The notes beneath the pieces are model-generated. The model saw only the letters and a program-made list of their open reading frames with translations, did no database searches and was not told the origin of the DNA. From positions 248,001 to 312,000 of the forward strand of contig CAVRYH010000005.1 of assembly GCA_963725395.1 (NCBI GenBank): DNA of 64,000 bases. Reading direction: 5' to 3'. The position numbers and the translations under genes are program-made. This document shows, piece after piece, positions 44,678 through 54,907 of the stretch. The stretch's first letter is position 1; every line of letters starts with the position of its first letter. The DNA comes from Bog-756 sp963725395 (GTDB taxonomy: Bacteria; Actinomycetota; Acidimicrobiia; Acidimicrobiales; RAAP-2).

Positions 44678-45424
44678 TCAGATGTACATGCCGCCGTTGA
44701 CGCCGATGATCTGCCCGGTGATGTACCCCCCGTCCTCGGAGCACAGGAACGCACTGGTGGCTGCGATGTCGTCCGGCGTCGCCGCACGCCCGAGGGGAAC
44801 CATCGAGCCGAGCACGTCGATGCTCGGCACGTCGCCCTTCTCCCCGGCGTGCCTGGCCATCGGCGTGTCGACGATCGTCGGGGGAATGGTGTTGACCGTG
44901 ATGCCGTGCGCGGCGAACTCGCGAGCGAATGCCTTGGTGAGCCCGATCACACCGCCCTTGGACGCCACGTAGTGCGCCATGTTGGGTGCCCCGGACTGGG
45001 CGCTTGACGAGGAGATCGTCACGATCCGGCCCCACCCCCCGGCGACCATGTCCGCCACGGCCAGCTGCATGCACACGAAGGTTCCGGTCAGGTTGACGGC
45101 CAAGATGTGGTCCCACTTCTCTGGGGTGATGTCGGCCACCGCGTCGAACGACTCGATGCCTGCGCTGGTGACGAGGATCTCGACCGGGCCGAACTGGGCC
45201 CGCACGTCGACGAACACCTGTGCGAGCGCGTCCCGGTCGGCCACGTCGACCTCGTGGGCCGCGGCACGGAAGCCTCGGCCGGACAGGTCGGCTGCTGCTG
45301 CTCGTGCACCGGTGCCGTCGCGGTCGAGCAGGGCGACGGCATGCCCGGCCTCGGCCAGTCGGTCGGCGACACCAAGCCCGATGCCCGACGCGGCCCCAGT
45401 GACCACCGCCACACGGGCGCTCAT
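44678..45424 (-). CDS. SDR family oxidoreductase (FabG-like)
   Basis: A 248-residue classical SDR with TGAASGIGLG, GIESFDAVADITPEKWDHILAVNLTG and the catalytic YVASK. It ends GYITGQIIGVNGGMYI. ATG at 45424 overlaps the P450 stop by 4 nt, so it is the second gene of a P450-SDR operon and probably oxidises the alcohol made by that P450. Its C-terminal half is very similar to the SDR at 62744-63529 (GWGRIV-ISSSSAQ, ITVNTIPP, GQ-IGVNGG), so the two are related copies. Confidence 0.9.
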   Translation of the reverse strand: MSARVAVVTGAASGIGLGVADRLAEAGHAVALLDRDGTGARAAAADLSGRGFRAAAHEVDVADRDALAQVFVDVRAQFGPVEILVTSAGIESFDAVADITPEKWDHILAVNLTGTFVCMQLAVADMVAGGWGRIVTISSSSAQSGAPNMAHYVASKGGVIGLTKAFAREFAAHGITVNTIPPTIVDTPMARHAGEKGDVPSIDVLGSMVPLGRAATPDDIAATSAFLCSEDGGYITGQIIGVNGGMYI

Positions 45425-46725
45425 CGTTCTGCACTCATCGGGGTGAACTCGATATGCAGGTCGTGGAGGCCACGGAGCACCCAGGTGGGCTCATACTCGA
45501 ACCGTCGGGCACCGGGCGGCCCGTGGTGCTCCTCAGAGAGCCGGATGTCCCGCATGCGGTCGAGGATGCGCTCGATGCTGATTCGGCCCTCGGCCCGGGC
45601 CAAGGGACCCCCGGGGCAGGAGTGGGCTCCACGACCGAAGGCGAGGTGCTCCTTGGCGTTCGGTCGGTCGACCTTGAATTCCGCAGGATCCTCGAACCGT
45701 CGGGGGTCGCGGTTGGCCGCACCATTGAGCAGCATGACCGGGGTACCCGGTGCGATGTCGACCCCGCCGACGTTGACGGCCCGCCGGGCGAGCCGGAAGT
45801 CCGCCTTCACCGGGCTCTCGATCCGCAGTGCCTCCTCGATGAATCCAGGGATGCGCTCGCGATGGGCCCGGAGCTCGTCTTGCAGCTCGGGGTACTCGGC
45901 GAGGTATTTGAGCCCGGTGGCGAGGAGGCGGGCGGTCGTCTCCTGACCTGCAGCGAAGAGGAACCCGGCGGTCCGGACGACGGCCACGACATCTGGTGTC
46001 GAGCCGTCCGGGTACTTGGCCAGAGCAAGGTCGCTCAGGACATCGTGGCGCGGGTGGTTCCGGCGATCCTCGATATAGGTGGTGAACCAGTCGTCGAGTG
46101 ACGACAGCAGATTGAGCGAGGACGGGTCCTCGTCCTCAGACGGCTGGTCGTGATCGGCGCCGATCTCCCCGGGGGTGGTGCTCAACCCGAAGAACTGACG
46201 GAGTGCCGGATGGTCTTCCTCGGGCACGCCCAGGACGTCGGCGACGGCGAGCATGGCGAAGGGCTGGGCGTACGCTCCGATGAACTCGCAGTGGCCCTCG
46301 TTGATGAACTCGTCGAGCTGGCGGTCGGCGGCTCGCCACATGAAGGCCTCGTTCTCCCTGAGCCGTTTCGGGGTCACCAACCGCATCAACAGTGCCCGCT
46401 CCTTGGTGTGCATCGGGGGGTCCATGGTGACCATGTGCTCGTTCATCGGGAGCTGGTCCCGGTGGCGTTCGATGAGCTCGGTGACATCGTCCCCCTCGAG
46501 GGGCTCGGGGAACGTGGCGAAAGGTCCGATCACCGAGTTGCAGGAGGAGAACGTCTCGAGATTCCGGTATACCTCCGTCGCCTCCTCGTAGCCCGACACC
46601 GCCACCACGCCGTAGTGCGGTGTCGCCACCACCGGGCACTGCGAGCGCAGATGTTCGAAGTAGGGGTAAGGGTCCTCGATCAGCGAACTGTCCGTGAAGA
46701 AGTCCACCGTCTCGTAGTCGGTCAT
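45421..46725 (-). CDS. Cytochrome P450
   Basis: About 434 residues. I-helix motif FAAGQETTARL, ExxR as EEALRIESP, and haem loop FGRGAHSCPGG, where the Cys is followed by Pro rather than the commoner Leu/Ile. It hydroxylates an organic substrate; redox partners are not local. I choose ATG 46725 because AGGAG lies 7 nt upstream; a GTG two codons earlier is too close to it. It is divergent from a TetR gene, with a 42-bp palindrome overlapping its likely -10 region (TTGACC at 46792-46787 as -35). Confidence 0.93.
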   Translation of the reverse strand: MTDYETVDFFTDSSLIEDPYPYFEHLRSQCPVVATPHYGVVAVSGYEEATEVYRNLETFSSCNSVIGPFATFPEPLEGDDVTELIERHRDQLPMNEHMVTMDPPMHTKERALLMRLVTPKRLRENEAFMWRAADRQLDEFINEGHCEFIGAYAQPFAMLAVADVLGVPEEDHPALRQFFGLSTTPGEIGADHDQPSEDEDPSSLNLLSSLDDWFTTYIEDRRNHPRHDVLSDLALAKYPDGSTPDVVAVVRTAGFLFAAGQETTARLLATGLKYLAEYPELQDELRAHRERIPGFIEEALRIESPVKADFRLARRAVNVGGVDIAPGTPVMLLNGAANRDPRRFEDPAEFKVDRPNAKEHLAFGRGAHSCPGGPLARAEGRISIERILDRMRDIRLSEEHHGPPGARRFEYEPTWVLRGLHDLHIEFTPMSAER

Positions 46726-46740
46726 GGCCACGCTCCTGTT

Positions 46741-46782
46741 CCCGGCACCGGTGCTGAGCGATTGCTTAGCATCGGTGCCGGG
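46741..46782. promoter_or_regulatory. 42-bp near-perfect palindrome between P450 and TetR genes
   Basis: A single dyad centred at 46761.5. Outer arms CCCGGCACCG (46741-46750) and CGGTGCCGGG (46773-46782) match perfectly; inner arms GCTGAGC (46753-46759) and GCTTAGC (46764-46770) match 6 of 7. Overall 18 of 21 pairs are Watson-Crick and the other three are G-T. It overlaps the likely -10 of the P450 promoter. The neighbouring TetR protein is the probable binder. A weaker related half-site, GCTGAGTGCTTGAC, lies at 46805-46818. Confidence 0.75.
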
Positions 46783-46852
46783 GCGAGGTCAACAAGTCTG
46801 GGATGCTGAGTGCTTGACCATCCTCCTTCGGACGAGCAACGGGTGACAGGAC

Positions 46853-47446
46853 ATGGTTTCGAACCGTCGGATCGGCGCTGAGGACTCGAAGAGCCGCGCT
46901 GCGCTCCTCGACGCCACGGAGCAGATCATGCTGGAAGAGGGCTATGCCTCCGTGAGCTCCCGCCGCATCGCGCAGCGAGCGGGCCTGAAGCCCCAGCTGG
47001 TGCACTACTACTTCCGTACGATGGACGACCTCTTCCTTGCCGCCTTCCGCCGGCGGGCCGAAGTCGGTCTCGACCACCTGTCGAAGGTCCTGATCTCGGG
47101 ACAACCGCTGCGGGCTCTCTGGGCATTCGGCGATGATCCGGCCAGCACCGCGCTGAACATGGAGTTCGTCGCCCTGGCCAACCACCGCAAATCCATCCGG
47201 TCCGAAATCGCCCGCTACGCGGAGCTTTTCCGTGCGAAGCAGACGGACGCCCTGGCCGCAGCGATGGCCGAGGGGGGCGTCGACACCGACCGCTTCCCTC
47301 CTGTTGCCATCATGACCGTCATGACGAGCATCTCGCAGATCCTGGTGTTGGAGGAGTCCTTGGGGATCGCCACCGGTCATGCGGAGACGCGTGACCTGGT
47401 GGCGCGGTTTCTCGATGATTGGGGGAGGGGCACCAGGACGTCGTAG
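46853..47446 (+). CDS. TetR-family transcriptional regulator
   Basis: A 197-residue regulator. The helix-turn-helix reads VSSRRIAQRAGLKPQLVHYYFRTMDDLFLAAF (about residues 33-64), and the C-terminal ligand domain carries MEFVALANHRKSIRSEIARYAE. The ATG at 46853 is the annotated start; the ribosome-binding site is weak (ACAGG). It is divergent from the P450-SDR operon with a 42-bp palindrome in between, so local control of that operon and of itself is likely. Confidence 0.91.
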   Translation: MVSNRRIGAEDSKSRAALLDATEQIMLEEGYASVSSRRIAQRAGLKPQLVHYYFRTMDDLFLAAFRRRAEVGLDHLSKVLISGQPLRALWAFGDDPASTALNMEFVALANHRKSIRSEIARYAELFRAKQTDALAAAMAEGGVDTDRFPPVAIMTVMTSISQILVLEESLGIATGHAETRDLVARFLDDWGRGTRTS

Positions 47447-47520
47447 TCGGTGGCCGGAGCGGATCAGCGCCTCATCGGAACGCCGACACCGACTCGGCGC
47501 TCAGCGAAGTTCGAGTCTCC

Positions 47521-49030
47521 TCATCGGGCCCGAAGTTGGCGCTTGAGCACCTTGCCGGACGGGTTGCGAGGCAACGCATCGAGGAAGGTGATTTCCTTGG
47601 GAACCTTGTAGCGCGCCAGTTGACCACGGCAGTGCTCGAGCAGCTCCTCGGGCGCCACGGTCGAGCCCTCGCGCCGGACCACGAACGCCACCGGGACCTC
47701 GCCCCAGCGGTCGTCGGGACTACCCACGACCGCTGCTTCGAGAACCGCCTCGTGCTCGTAGAGCACCCGCTCGATCTCCGAGCTGGCGATGTTCTCCCCG
47801 CCCGACACGATCATGTCCTTGAGGCGGTCGACGATGAAGAGGTAGCCGTCCTCGTCCCGGAATCCGATGTCCCCGGTGTGGAACCAGCCACCGGCAAAGG
47901 CCATGGCTGTCGCCTCGGGGTCCCGCCAGTAGCCCGGGAACACCTTCGGGCCACGCATGACGATCTCCCCGCTCGCCCCGGTCGGCATCGATCTCCCCTG
48001 ATCGTCCCAGATGTCGAGCTCGAGATACAGACAGGGGCGGCCGACACTGCCGAGCTTTGTCACAATGCTGTCCCGGTCGAGAAAGGTATCGCCCGAGACC
48101 GTCTCCGTGAGCCCGTATGCATCGGCGAACCACGCCGAGGGAAACGCGCGTTGAATCCGCTCGATGAGCGGGATCGGCATCTTCTCGCCGCCGTTGATGA
48201 TCAGCCGCACCGACGACAGATCGTGCCGGTCGACGTCGGGGAGCGCCATGATCGCATTGACCATGGCCGGTGCCAGCCAGACTGTCGATACGCGTGACCG
48301 TTCGAGCTCGTTCACGACGGCGGCCGCGTCGAACGATCGGTGGATGATCACCGTCGCGCCCGCCGCGATCAGCGACGTGGTGGTGAGGTCCAGCGCGCCG
48401 ACGTGGTACAGCGGTCCGCAGGCGAGCCCGAGGTCGGCACTAGTGAAGCCGAACTCGATCATGTGGGCCATGTTCTTCCACGCCAGGTTGGCATGGGTGA
48501 TCATGACCCCTTTGGGGCGCCCTGTGGTTCCCGAGGTGTACATCAGGCGGTGAATGTCATCGGCACCCACTGCAGCACGGGCCACACCGTCGGGGGCTCC
48601 GTGGAGGTCACCGAAGGCCGTCCAACCGTCGGGAGGGGCGGGCGAAATGCAGGCACGGACCAGGCCGGCCTCTGTGCCCTGCGTCGCCGCGGCACCCAGA
48701 TCGACGAGCGCTTCGTCGCACACGAGGACACGGGCCCCGGAGTGTTCGAGGATGTACCGCACCTCGGGGGCGGCGAGCCTCCAGTTGATCGGCATGGCCA
48801 CGGCGCCGACGTAGTTGGCGGCGAAGACCGTTTCCAGGAACTCGGGGCAGTTGTAGGAGAGGATACCCACCACGTCGCCGCGACCCACACCCAGTTGGCT
48901 CAGGCCCGCAGCCAGCGCCGCACTCCTCTGGGCCATCTCTCCGTAGGTCGTCTGGTCACCTTCGAATATCGTCATCACCCGGTCGGGAGAACGGGATCGC
49001 GTGGTGAGCGAGGACGGCGAACCAGTTCAT
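47521..49030 (-). CDS. Acyl-CoA synthetase / AMP-dependent ligase (FadD-like), probable N-terminal frameshift
   Basis: An ANL-superfamily ligase: YTSGTTGRPKGV binds AMP, YGLTETV is A5, GWFHTGDIGF is A7, and NPSGKVLKRQ carries the catalytic Lys. The uninterrupted frame begins MTIFEGDQTTYGEM (start codons at 48975-48978), which lacks the first 15-20 residues of the family. Those are encoded just upstream in another frame from ATG 49030 as MNWFAVLAHHA; one extra base near 48990-48997 would join them through SRSPDRVMTIF. It activates a carboxylic acid to its CoA ester, the entry step for the pathway around it. Confidence 0.9.
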
Positions 49031-49413
49031 GTCGGCCGACAGCGGTGCCACAGGGGTCACGACGGCGTCCACTCGGCCGCGCAACCGACTCCGGTGGCTC
49101 CCGGGAGGGCGCGTCCTTCCGGCGGCACAGCGCCGTGGCCGGTCCGCCAGCGCGTGGAGTCGGTGTCCCGTCTCATCGGTTGGCCCTCGTTTGCCGGGAT
49201 CTCATCGGGTGCTCCAAATCTTGCGCCCGGGTCGACAATCGGGTGGTTTCCCGAGACGTGCGGGACTGGCGCCGGGGCGTCATCTTACCGATGACCGACT
49301 CGGTCCGGCGACGGCCGGGGGCCCGGATGAGGAACGGTGGAGCGCGTGGGCGGTGGCGATGTCCATGGTGAGGCAGTGGCTCCAGGAGGGGACGCTTGCT
49401 AACGTCGCTGAAG
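49031..49413. other. Intergenic region with no supported gene
   Basis: 383 bases between the divergent FadD and TetR genes. Open frames here are short and show no family similarity. The only signal I can support is TAACGT at 49400-49405, a -10 box for the TetR gene. The rest may hold the FadD promoter, but no clear -35/-10 pair is visible. Confidence 0.5.
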
Positions 49414-50049
49414 ATGAAACAGGCCGAAGCGACAGGCGATGCTCCTGGCCCGAGCAAGAAGGAAGTTCGTCGCCAGGCGATCGTCGACACAGCCGCGGGT
49501 GTCTTCGCCCGGAACGGCTACCACGCCACGGGGATCACCGAACTGTGTGTGGCCAACGGGCTGGGCAAGGGCGCGCTCTACCATTACATCGGTTCCAAAG
49601 AGGAACTCCTCGCCGCCATTCACGACCGGGTGATGGACGAGGTGATGATTGGTGCCGACCGCGTCGCCGTTGCGGGTGGGACTCCGTCACAGCAGTTGGC
49701 CATGCTCGGCGAAGAGCTCTTGGACGTGATCCACCGCTATCCGGACCATGTCTGGGTCTTCCTGCACGAATTTCCGGCGCTGACCGGTGAGCGGGCCGAG
49801 CAGTTCCAGCGGCGTCGCCGCGAGTACGAACGGCGGGTCGAAGCGGTGTTCCAGGCCGGCGTCGACGCGGGCGAGTTTCGCGATTTGCAGCCGAGGCTTA
49901 CCGCCCTCGCGTGGCTCGGCATGCACAACTACACCTACCTGTGGCTGAAGGCGGGTGGATCGCTCTCGGCCCACGACGTGGCCAAACCTTTCGCCGACAT
50001 CTTCATCCGGGGAGTGGCCAACACCAACGAGGGGCCGGGCGAGGAGTAG
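49414..50049 (+). CDS. TetR-family transcriptional regulator
   Basis: About 211 residues. The DNA-binding part is RQAIVDTAAGVFARNGYHATGITELCVANGLGKGALYHYIGSKEELLAAI, a classic TetR N-terminus; the C-terminal part has ALTGERAEQFQRRRREYERRVEAVFQAGVDAGEF, typical of the KstR/FadR-like ligand domain. I choose ATG 49414 because TAACGT (49400-49405) ends 8 nt before it, a leaderless start. It is the regulator nearest to the shared GTACCG-type palindromes (first copy at 50863) and the best candidate to bind them, though this is unproven. Confidence 0.91.
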   Translation: MKQAEATGDAPGPSKKEVRRQAIVDTAAGVFARNGYHATGITELCVANGLGKGALYHYIGSKEELLAAIHDRVMDEVMIGADRVAVAGGTPSQQLAMLGEELLDVIHRYPDHVWVFLHEFPALTGERAEQFQRRRREYERRVEAVFQAGVDAGEFRDLQPRLTALAWLGMHNYTYLWLKAGGSLSAHDVAKPFADIFIRGVANTNEGPGEE

Positions 50050-50055
50050 CCTGAC

Positions 50056-50802
50056 TCAGGGCGCCGAGTAACCCCCGTCGACGACCATGGCCGAGCCGGT
50101 CGTCCAGCGCGAGGCGTCGCCGGCCAGGTACGAGTAGGCACCGGCCAGGTCGTCCGCCGATCCGAGTCCGAGGGGATGCCGAGCGGCGATGGCGTCGAGC
50201 GCGGTCTGCGGGAGATCGCCATGAATGGCGGACCGGAACGACCCGGGGCACACGCAGTTGACTCGGATCCCGTCGCGGGCGTACTCAACGGCGGCGACCT
50301 TGGCGAGTTGGATCACCGCCGCCTTCGTGGCGCAGTAGGGGGCGGCGTGCGACCACGCAGTCAGTCCGGAGACCGAGGCCGTGAGTACGATCGAGCCCGA
50401 CCGCTGGGGGCGCATGACGCCCACGGCGGCGCGGATGCCGTTGACGGCGCCGAGGACGTTGATCCGGAAGGCGCGCTCCCATTCCTCAGTCGCCAGGTTG
50501 TGGATCCGGCCGTTGACCGAGAGCACGCCGGCGTTGCTGATCAGCACGTCAAGGTGGCCAAAGCGCTCGACGGCCAAGGTGACTACCGATTCGACTTGGG
50601 CGAACTCAATCACGTCGACCAGGGCCGTCTCGATCCCGCCGGCTGTGTCGGGGAGACCGGCGACGGTCGCCTCGAGCGAAGACGCACTCACGTCGCTCAG
50701 CACGAGATCGGTGTCGGGCTCACCCGCCAGCCGGTGGGAGATTGCGGCACCGAGGGCTCCGCCCGCTCCGGTGATGACCACCACCCGTCGCGACGAACTC
50801 AT
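50056..50802 (-). CDS. SDR family oxidoreductase
   Basis: A 248-residue classical SDR: ITGAGGALGAAISHRLAG, ISNAGVLSVNGRI, catalytic YCATK (PYCATKAAV) and VNCVCPGSF. ATG 50802 has GGAG 6 nt upstream. Its 3' end faces the TetR gene; its 5' end is divergent from the fused E1 gene across a shared promoter with the GTACCG-type operator. Substrate unknown. Confidence 0.9.
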   Translation of the reverse strand: MSSSRRVVVITGAGGALGAAISHRLAGEPDTDLVLSDVSASSLEATVAGLPDTAGGIETALVDVIEFAQVESVVTLAVERFGHLDVLISNAGVLSVNGRIHNLATEEWERAFRINVLGAVNGIRAAVGVMRPQRSGSIVLTASVSGLTAWSHAAPYCATKAAVIQLAKVAAVEYARDGIRVNCVCPGSFRSAIHGDLPQTALDAIAARHPLGLGSADDLAGAYSYLAGDASRWTTGSAMVVDGGYSAP

Positions 50803-50859
50803 ACGGTCTCCGGCCCCGATCCGGTCACGTCGGTCGAGTGGGTCATCGTTCTCACGCTC

Positions 50860-50879
50860 ATTGTACCGACCAGTACACT
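50860..50879. promoter_or_regulatory. Shared operator, copy A, with divergent -10 boxes
   Basis: GTACCG-AC-CAGTAC (50863-50876) is a 14-bp palindrome with one mismatched pair. The minus-strand -10 TACAAT (50865-50860) and the plus-strand -10 TACACT (50874-50879) lie at its two edges. A bound repressor would cover both promoters at once. Copies B, C and D are at 57171, 59996 and 54094. Confidence 0.7.
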
Positions 50880-50886
50880 ACAGAGC

Positions 50887-52878
50887 GTGAACGTCGGCTC
50901 GTCGTCCCCGTCCGGCCGCCCGCCCGACGACCTCATCGAGATGTACCGCCGGATGCTGGTAATCCGCGGCTTCGAGGAGAGGGTGTCCGTGCTCTACCGC
51001 GACGGCGAGGTCCCCGGATTCGTCCACCTGTCGATCGGCCAGGAGGCGGCAGCCGTGGGTGCGTGCTGGCCCCTCGGTCCCGGCGACACCATCACCTCCA
51101 CGCACCGGGGCCACGGGCACTGTCTGGCCAAGGGTCTCGATCCGTTCCCGATGTTCGCTGAGCTGATGGGCAAGGACCAGGGCACGAACCGCGGCCGGGG
51201 TGGTTCGATGCACATTGCCGACCCGGCACTCGGGATCTTCGGGGCCAATGGGATCGTCGCCGCCGGCTTGCCGATCGCCGCGGGCGCGGCGGCCGCTTCC
51301 CAGCTTCGCTCCGATGGCGGGATCACCGTGGCGTTCTTCGGGGACGGGGCGGCCGCCCAGGGAGCCTTTCACGAGGCGGTGAATCTGGCGGCCGTCTGGA
51401 GCCTGCCGGTGGTGTTCTTCTGTGAGAACAACGGCTACGCCGAGTTCTCACCGGCGTCGATGCAGCACGGAGCACCGCTCGCTCATCGGGCTGCCGGCTA
51501 CGGTATTCCCTACGTGGCTGTCGACGGCAACGACGTCATGGCCACGGCGGCCGCCATGGAGGGCGTGGTCGGTGCCGTACGGACTGGAGGCGGTCCCGTG
51601 CTGGTCGAGGCAGCGACATTCCGGTGGCACGGTCACTACGAAGGCGATCCTGAGCGTTACCGGTCCGTCGAGGAAGTCGAGGAGTGGAAGGCGAAGGACC
51701 CGCTCCTCGTGCATGAGGTCCGGCTCCGGGAGGCGGGTGTCGGCGACGACGAGCTCAAGGCCCTGGGGTCGGCGGTGGCCCGCGATCTCGACGGCGCGGT
51801 CGAGAGGGCTCGGAACCTTGCCAACCCCGACGCGGCGGCCGTGACCGATTTCGTAGTGCGGGCCAGGCCGGCACGGGCCGAACCGGACCCGCCATCGCCC
51901 GATGCGCCGGTGTTCCGCATGATGGATGCCGTCCATGACGCCCTGGAGTACGAGCTCGCAGCCGATGACCGGGTGTTTGTCGCCGGGGTCGACGTCGGGG
52001 AGGGCGGCAACGTCTTCGGGCTCACACGGGGCCTGCGGGCCAGGTTCGGTGACCGCGTGCGCGACACCCCGATCTCCGAGACGGCCATCATGGGGTTGGG
52101 TGTGGGCGCCGCCATGGCCGGCATGCACCCCGTTGTCGAGCTGATGTATCTTGACTTCGTCGGCGTCTGTTTCGACCAGCTGCTCAACCAGGCCGCCAAG
52201 CTGCCATTCATGACGGGCGGGGGTGCCGAGATGGCACTGACCGTTAGGACCCAGTTCGGTGCCGGCCGATCCTCGGGTAGCCAGCACTCCCAGAGCCTCG
52301 AAGCGCTGCTGGCCCACATCCCCGGGCTCACCGTGGTCATGCCCTCGACCCCGGCCGACACCTACGGGCTGCTGCGGGCCGCCATCCAGGACCCGAATCC
52401 GGTGGTCTTCATCGAGAACCGGCTGCTCTATGGTCTGAAGGGACCGAGGCCACCGGCCGACTACGTGCTCCCGATCGGCACGGCCTCGGTGGTACGCCGC
52501 GGTTCCGATGTCACAGTGGTCTCGGTCTCGCGGATGGTCCACGAAGTGGTGGCCGCGGCCGAGCAGGTGGCCGCGGAAGGGATCTCAGTGGAGGTGATCG
52601 ACCTCCGGACGGTGGCTCCCCTCGACATCGTGCCGATCCTCGACTCCGTGCACAGGACCAGTCGGCTGCTGATCGCCCATGAAGCGGTCGTGCCCTTCGG
52701 CATCGGTGCCGAGATCGCCGCCACCGTCGCGCGGGAGGCGTTCTGGGATCTCGATGCGCCGATTCAGCGGGTGGGCGCGGCGCCGAGCCCGGCACCCTAC
52801 TCGCCCGGCCTCGAGCAGGCCTGGCTCCCCGATCGTGGCGACATCGCCGAGGCTATCCGCCGCCTGGTCGCCGTATGA
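50887..52878 (+). CDS. Fused ThDP-dependent 2-oxoacid dehydrogenase E1 (alpha and beta in one chain)
   Basis: A 663-residue fusion. Residues about 1-310 are E1-alpha (GFVHLSIGQEA, the ThDP motif GDGAAAQGAFHEAVNLAAVWSLPVVFFCENNGYAEF), residues about 340-663 E1-beta (DTPISETAIMGLGVGAAMAG, GQFGAGRSSGSQHSQSLEAL-type loop, ENRLLYG, IDLRTVAPLD). It decarboxylates a 2-oxoacid or acetoin-like compound and hands the acyl group to an E2 lipoyl protein. No E2 or E3 gene is present, so it may use those of another complex. GTG 50887 lies 7 nt after the -10 TACACT, hence leaderless and under the shared operator. Confidence 0.91.
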   Translation: MNVGSSSPSGRPPDDLIEMYRRMLVIRGFEERVSVLYRDGEVPGFVHLSIGQEAAAVGACWPLGPGDTITSTHRGHGHCLAKGLDPFPMFAELMGKDQGTNRGRGGSMHIADPALGIFGANGIVAAGLPIAAGAAAASQLRSDGGITVAFFGDGAAAQGAFHEAVNLAAVWSLPVVFFCENNGYAEFSPASMQHGAPLAHRAAGYGIPYVAVDGNDVMATAAAMEGVVGAVRTGGGPVLVEAATFRWHGHYEGDPERYRSVEEVEEWKAKDPLLVHEVRLREAGVGDDELKALGSAVARDLDGAVERARNLANPDAAAVTDFVVRARPARAEPDPPSPDAPVFRMMDAVHDALEYELAADDRVFVAGVDVGEGGNVFGLTRGLRARFGDRVRDTPISETAIMGLGVGAAMAGMHPVVELMYLDFVGVCFDQLLNQAAKLPFMTGGGAEMALTVRTQFGAGRSSGSQHSQSLEALLAHIPGLTVVMPSTPADTYGLLRAAIQDPNPVVFIENRLLYGLKGPRPPADYVLPIGTASVVRRGSDVTVVSVSRMVHEVVAAAEQVAAEGISVEVIDLRTVAPLDIVPILDSVHRTSRLLIAHEAVVPFGIGAEIAATVAREAFWDLDAPIQRVGAAPSPAPYSPGLEQAWLPDRGDIAEAIRRLVAV

Positions 52879-52930
52879 CCCGCACCTCGGCCAATCCGGC
52901 GCCGCCCTCTGATCGGGCAGGTGGTCCGGT

Positions 52931-54079
<1,149 letters not shown>

Positions 54080-54085
54080 CGCCTG

Positions 54086-54110
54086 ATCCTATTGGACCGA
54101 GCGGTACAAC
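54086..54110. promoter_or_regulatory. Shared operator, copy D, with divergent -10 boxes
   Basis: GGACCG-AG-CGGTAC (54094-54107) keeps the CGGTAC half and the ACCG/CGGT core of the other copies. TAGGAT (54091-54086, minus) serves the FadE gene, and TACAAC (54105-54110) or TACCAT (54127-54132) can serve the aldolase gene at 54140. Confidence 0.6.
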
Positions 54111-54139
54111 GGCAGGACGTGAGCGCTACCATCGGCCCC

Positions 54140-54907
54140 ATGGCGTCTGACCGCACCCCGCACGCATTCCCCGAGTTCGACACCGTGGAGGAGGAGCGCA
54201 CCCACCGCCGGCAACGCCTCGCCGCCGCGTTCCGCATCTTCGGACACTTCGGCTTCGACGAGGGGACGGCCGGGCACATCACAGCGCGCGACCCCGAGCT
54301 GATCGACCACTTCTGGGTCAACCCACTGGGTATGAACTTCAAGCAGATCCGGGTGAAGGACCTACTGCTCGTCAACCACCGGGGTGAGGTCGTCGAGGGC
54401 ACCTGGCCGGTGAACCGGGCGGCATTCGTGATCCATTCGCAGATCCACGCCGCACGGCCCGACGTCGTCGCGGCCGCCCACTCCCACTCCGTGCACGGCA
54501 AGGCGTGGTCGTCACTGCGCCGCCCGCTCGATCCCCTCACCCAGGATGCCTGTGCGTTCCATGGCGACCATGTCGTCTTCGGGGACTACACAGGCGCCGT
54601 GCTCGATCTCGACGAGGGCAAGCGCATCGCCCAGGCCCTCGGAGGCTGCAAGGCCGCCATCCTGTCGAACCACGGCCTGCTCACCGTTGGCCACACCGTC
54701 GACGAGGCGGCGTGGTGGTTCGTCACGATGGAGCGCACCTGCCAGGCTCAACTGGAGGCCGAGGCGGCCGGCACCCCCATCCCGATCGCTCCTGACGTGG
54801 CCGAGACGACCGCCGGCCAGACCGGCGGACACCTCACCGGATGGCGACAGTTCCAGCCCCTCTACGACTGGATCGTCGAGCAGTATCCCGACCTGCTCGA
54901 CGAGTGA
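54140..54907 (+). CDS. Class II aldolase/adducin-family protein
   Basis: A 255-residue zinc-dependent class II aldolase-type protein. Metal-binding histidines are visible in AAAHSHSVHG and LSNHGLLTVG; GTAGHITARDPE is the phosphate or anion loop, followed by FWVNPLG. Members cleave or decarboxylate sugar phosphates or act on 2-hydroxy or aromatic acids in catabolic clusters. ATG 54140 follows TACCAT (54127-54132) by 7 nt. Its end overlaps or abuts the convergent SDR gene. Confidence 0.9.
   Translation: MASDRTPHAFPEFDTVEEERTHRRQRLAAAFRIFGHFGFDEGTAGHITARDPELIDHFWVNPLGMNFKQIRVKDLLLVNHRGEVVEGTWPVNRAAFVIHSQIHAARPDVVAAAHSHSVHGKAWSSLRRPLDPLTQDACAFHGDHVVFGDYTGAVLDLDEGKRIAQALGGCKAAILSNHGLLTVGHTVDEAAWWFVTMERTCQAQLEAEAAGTPIPIAPDVAETTAGQTGGHLTGWRQFQPLYDWIVEQYPDLLDE

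Noticed and set aside
45600..45635. Cys-Pro in the P450 haem loop as a sign of inactivation
   Set aside because: The proximal Cys, ExxR and I-helix motif are present and Pro after Cys occurs in some active P450s.
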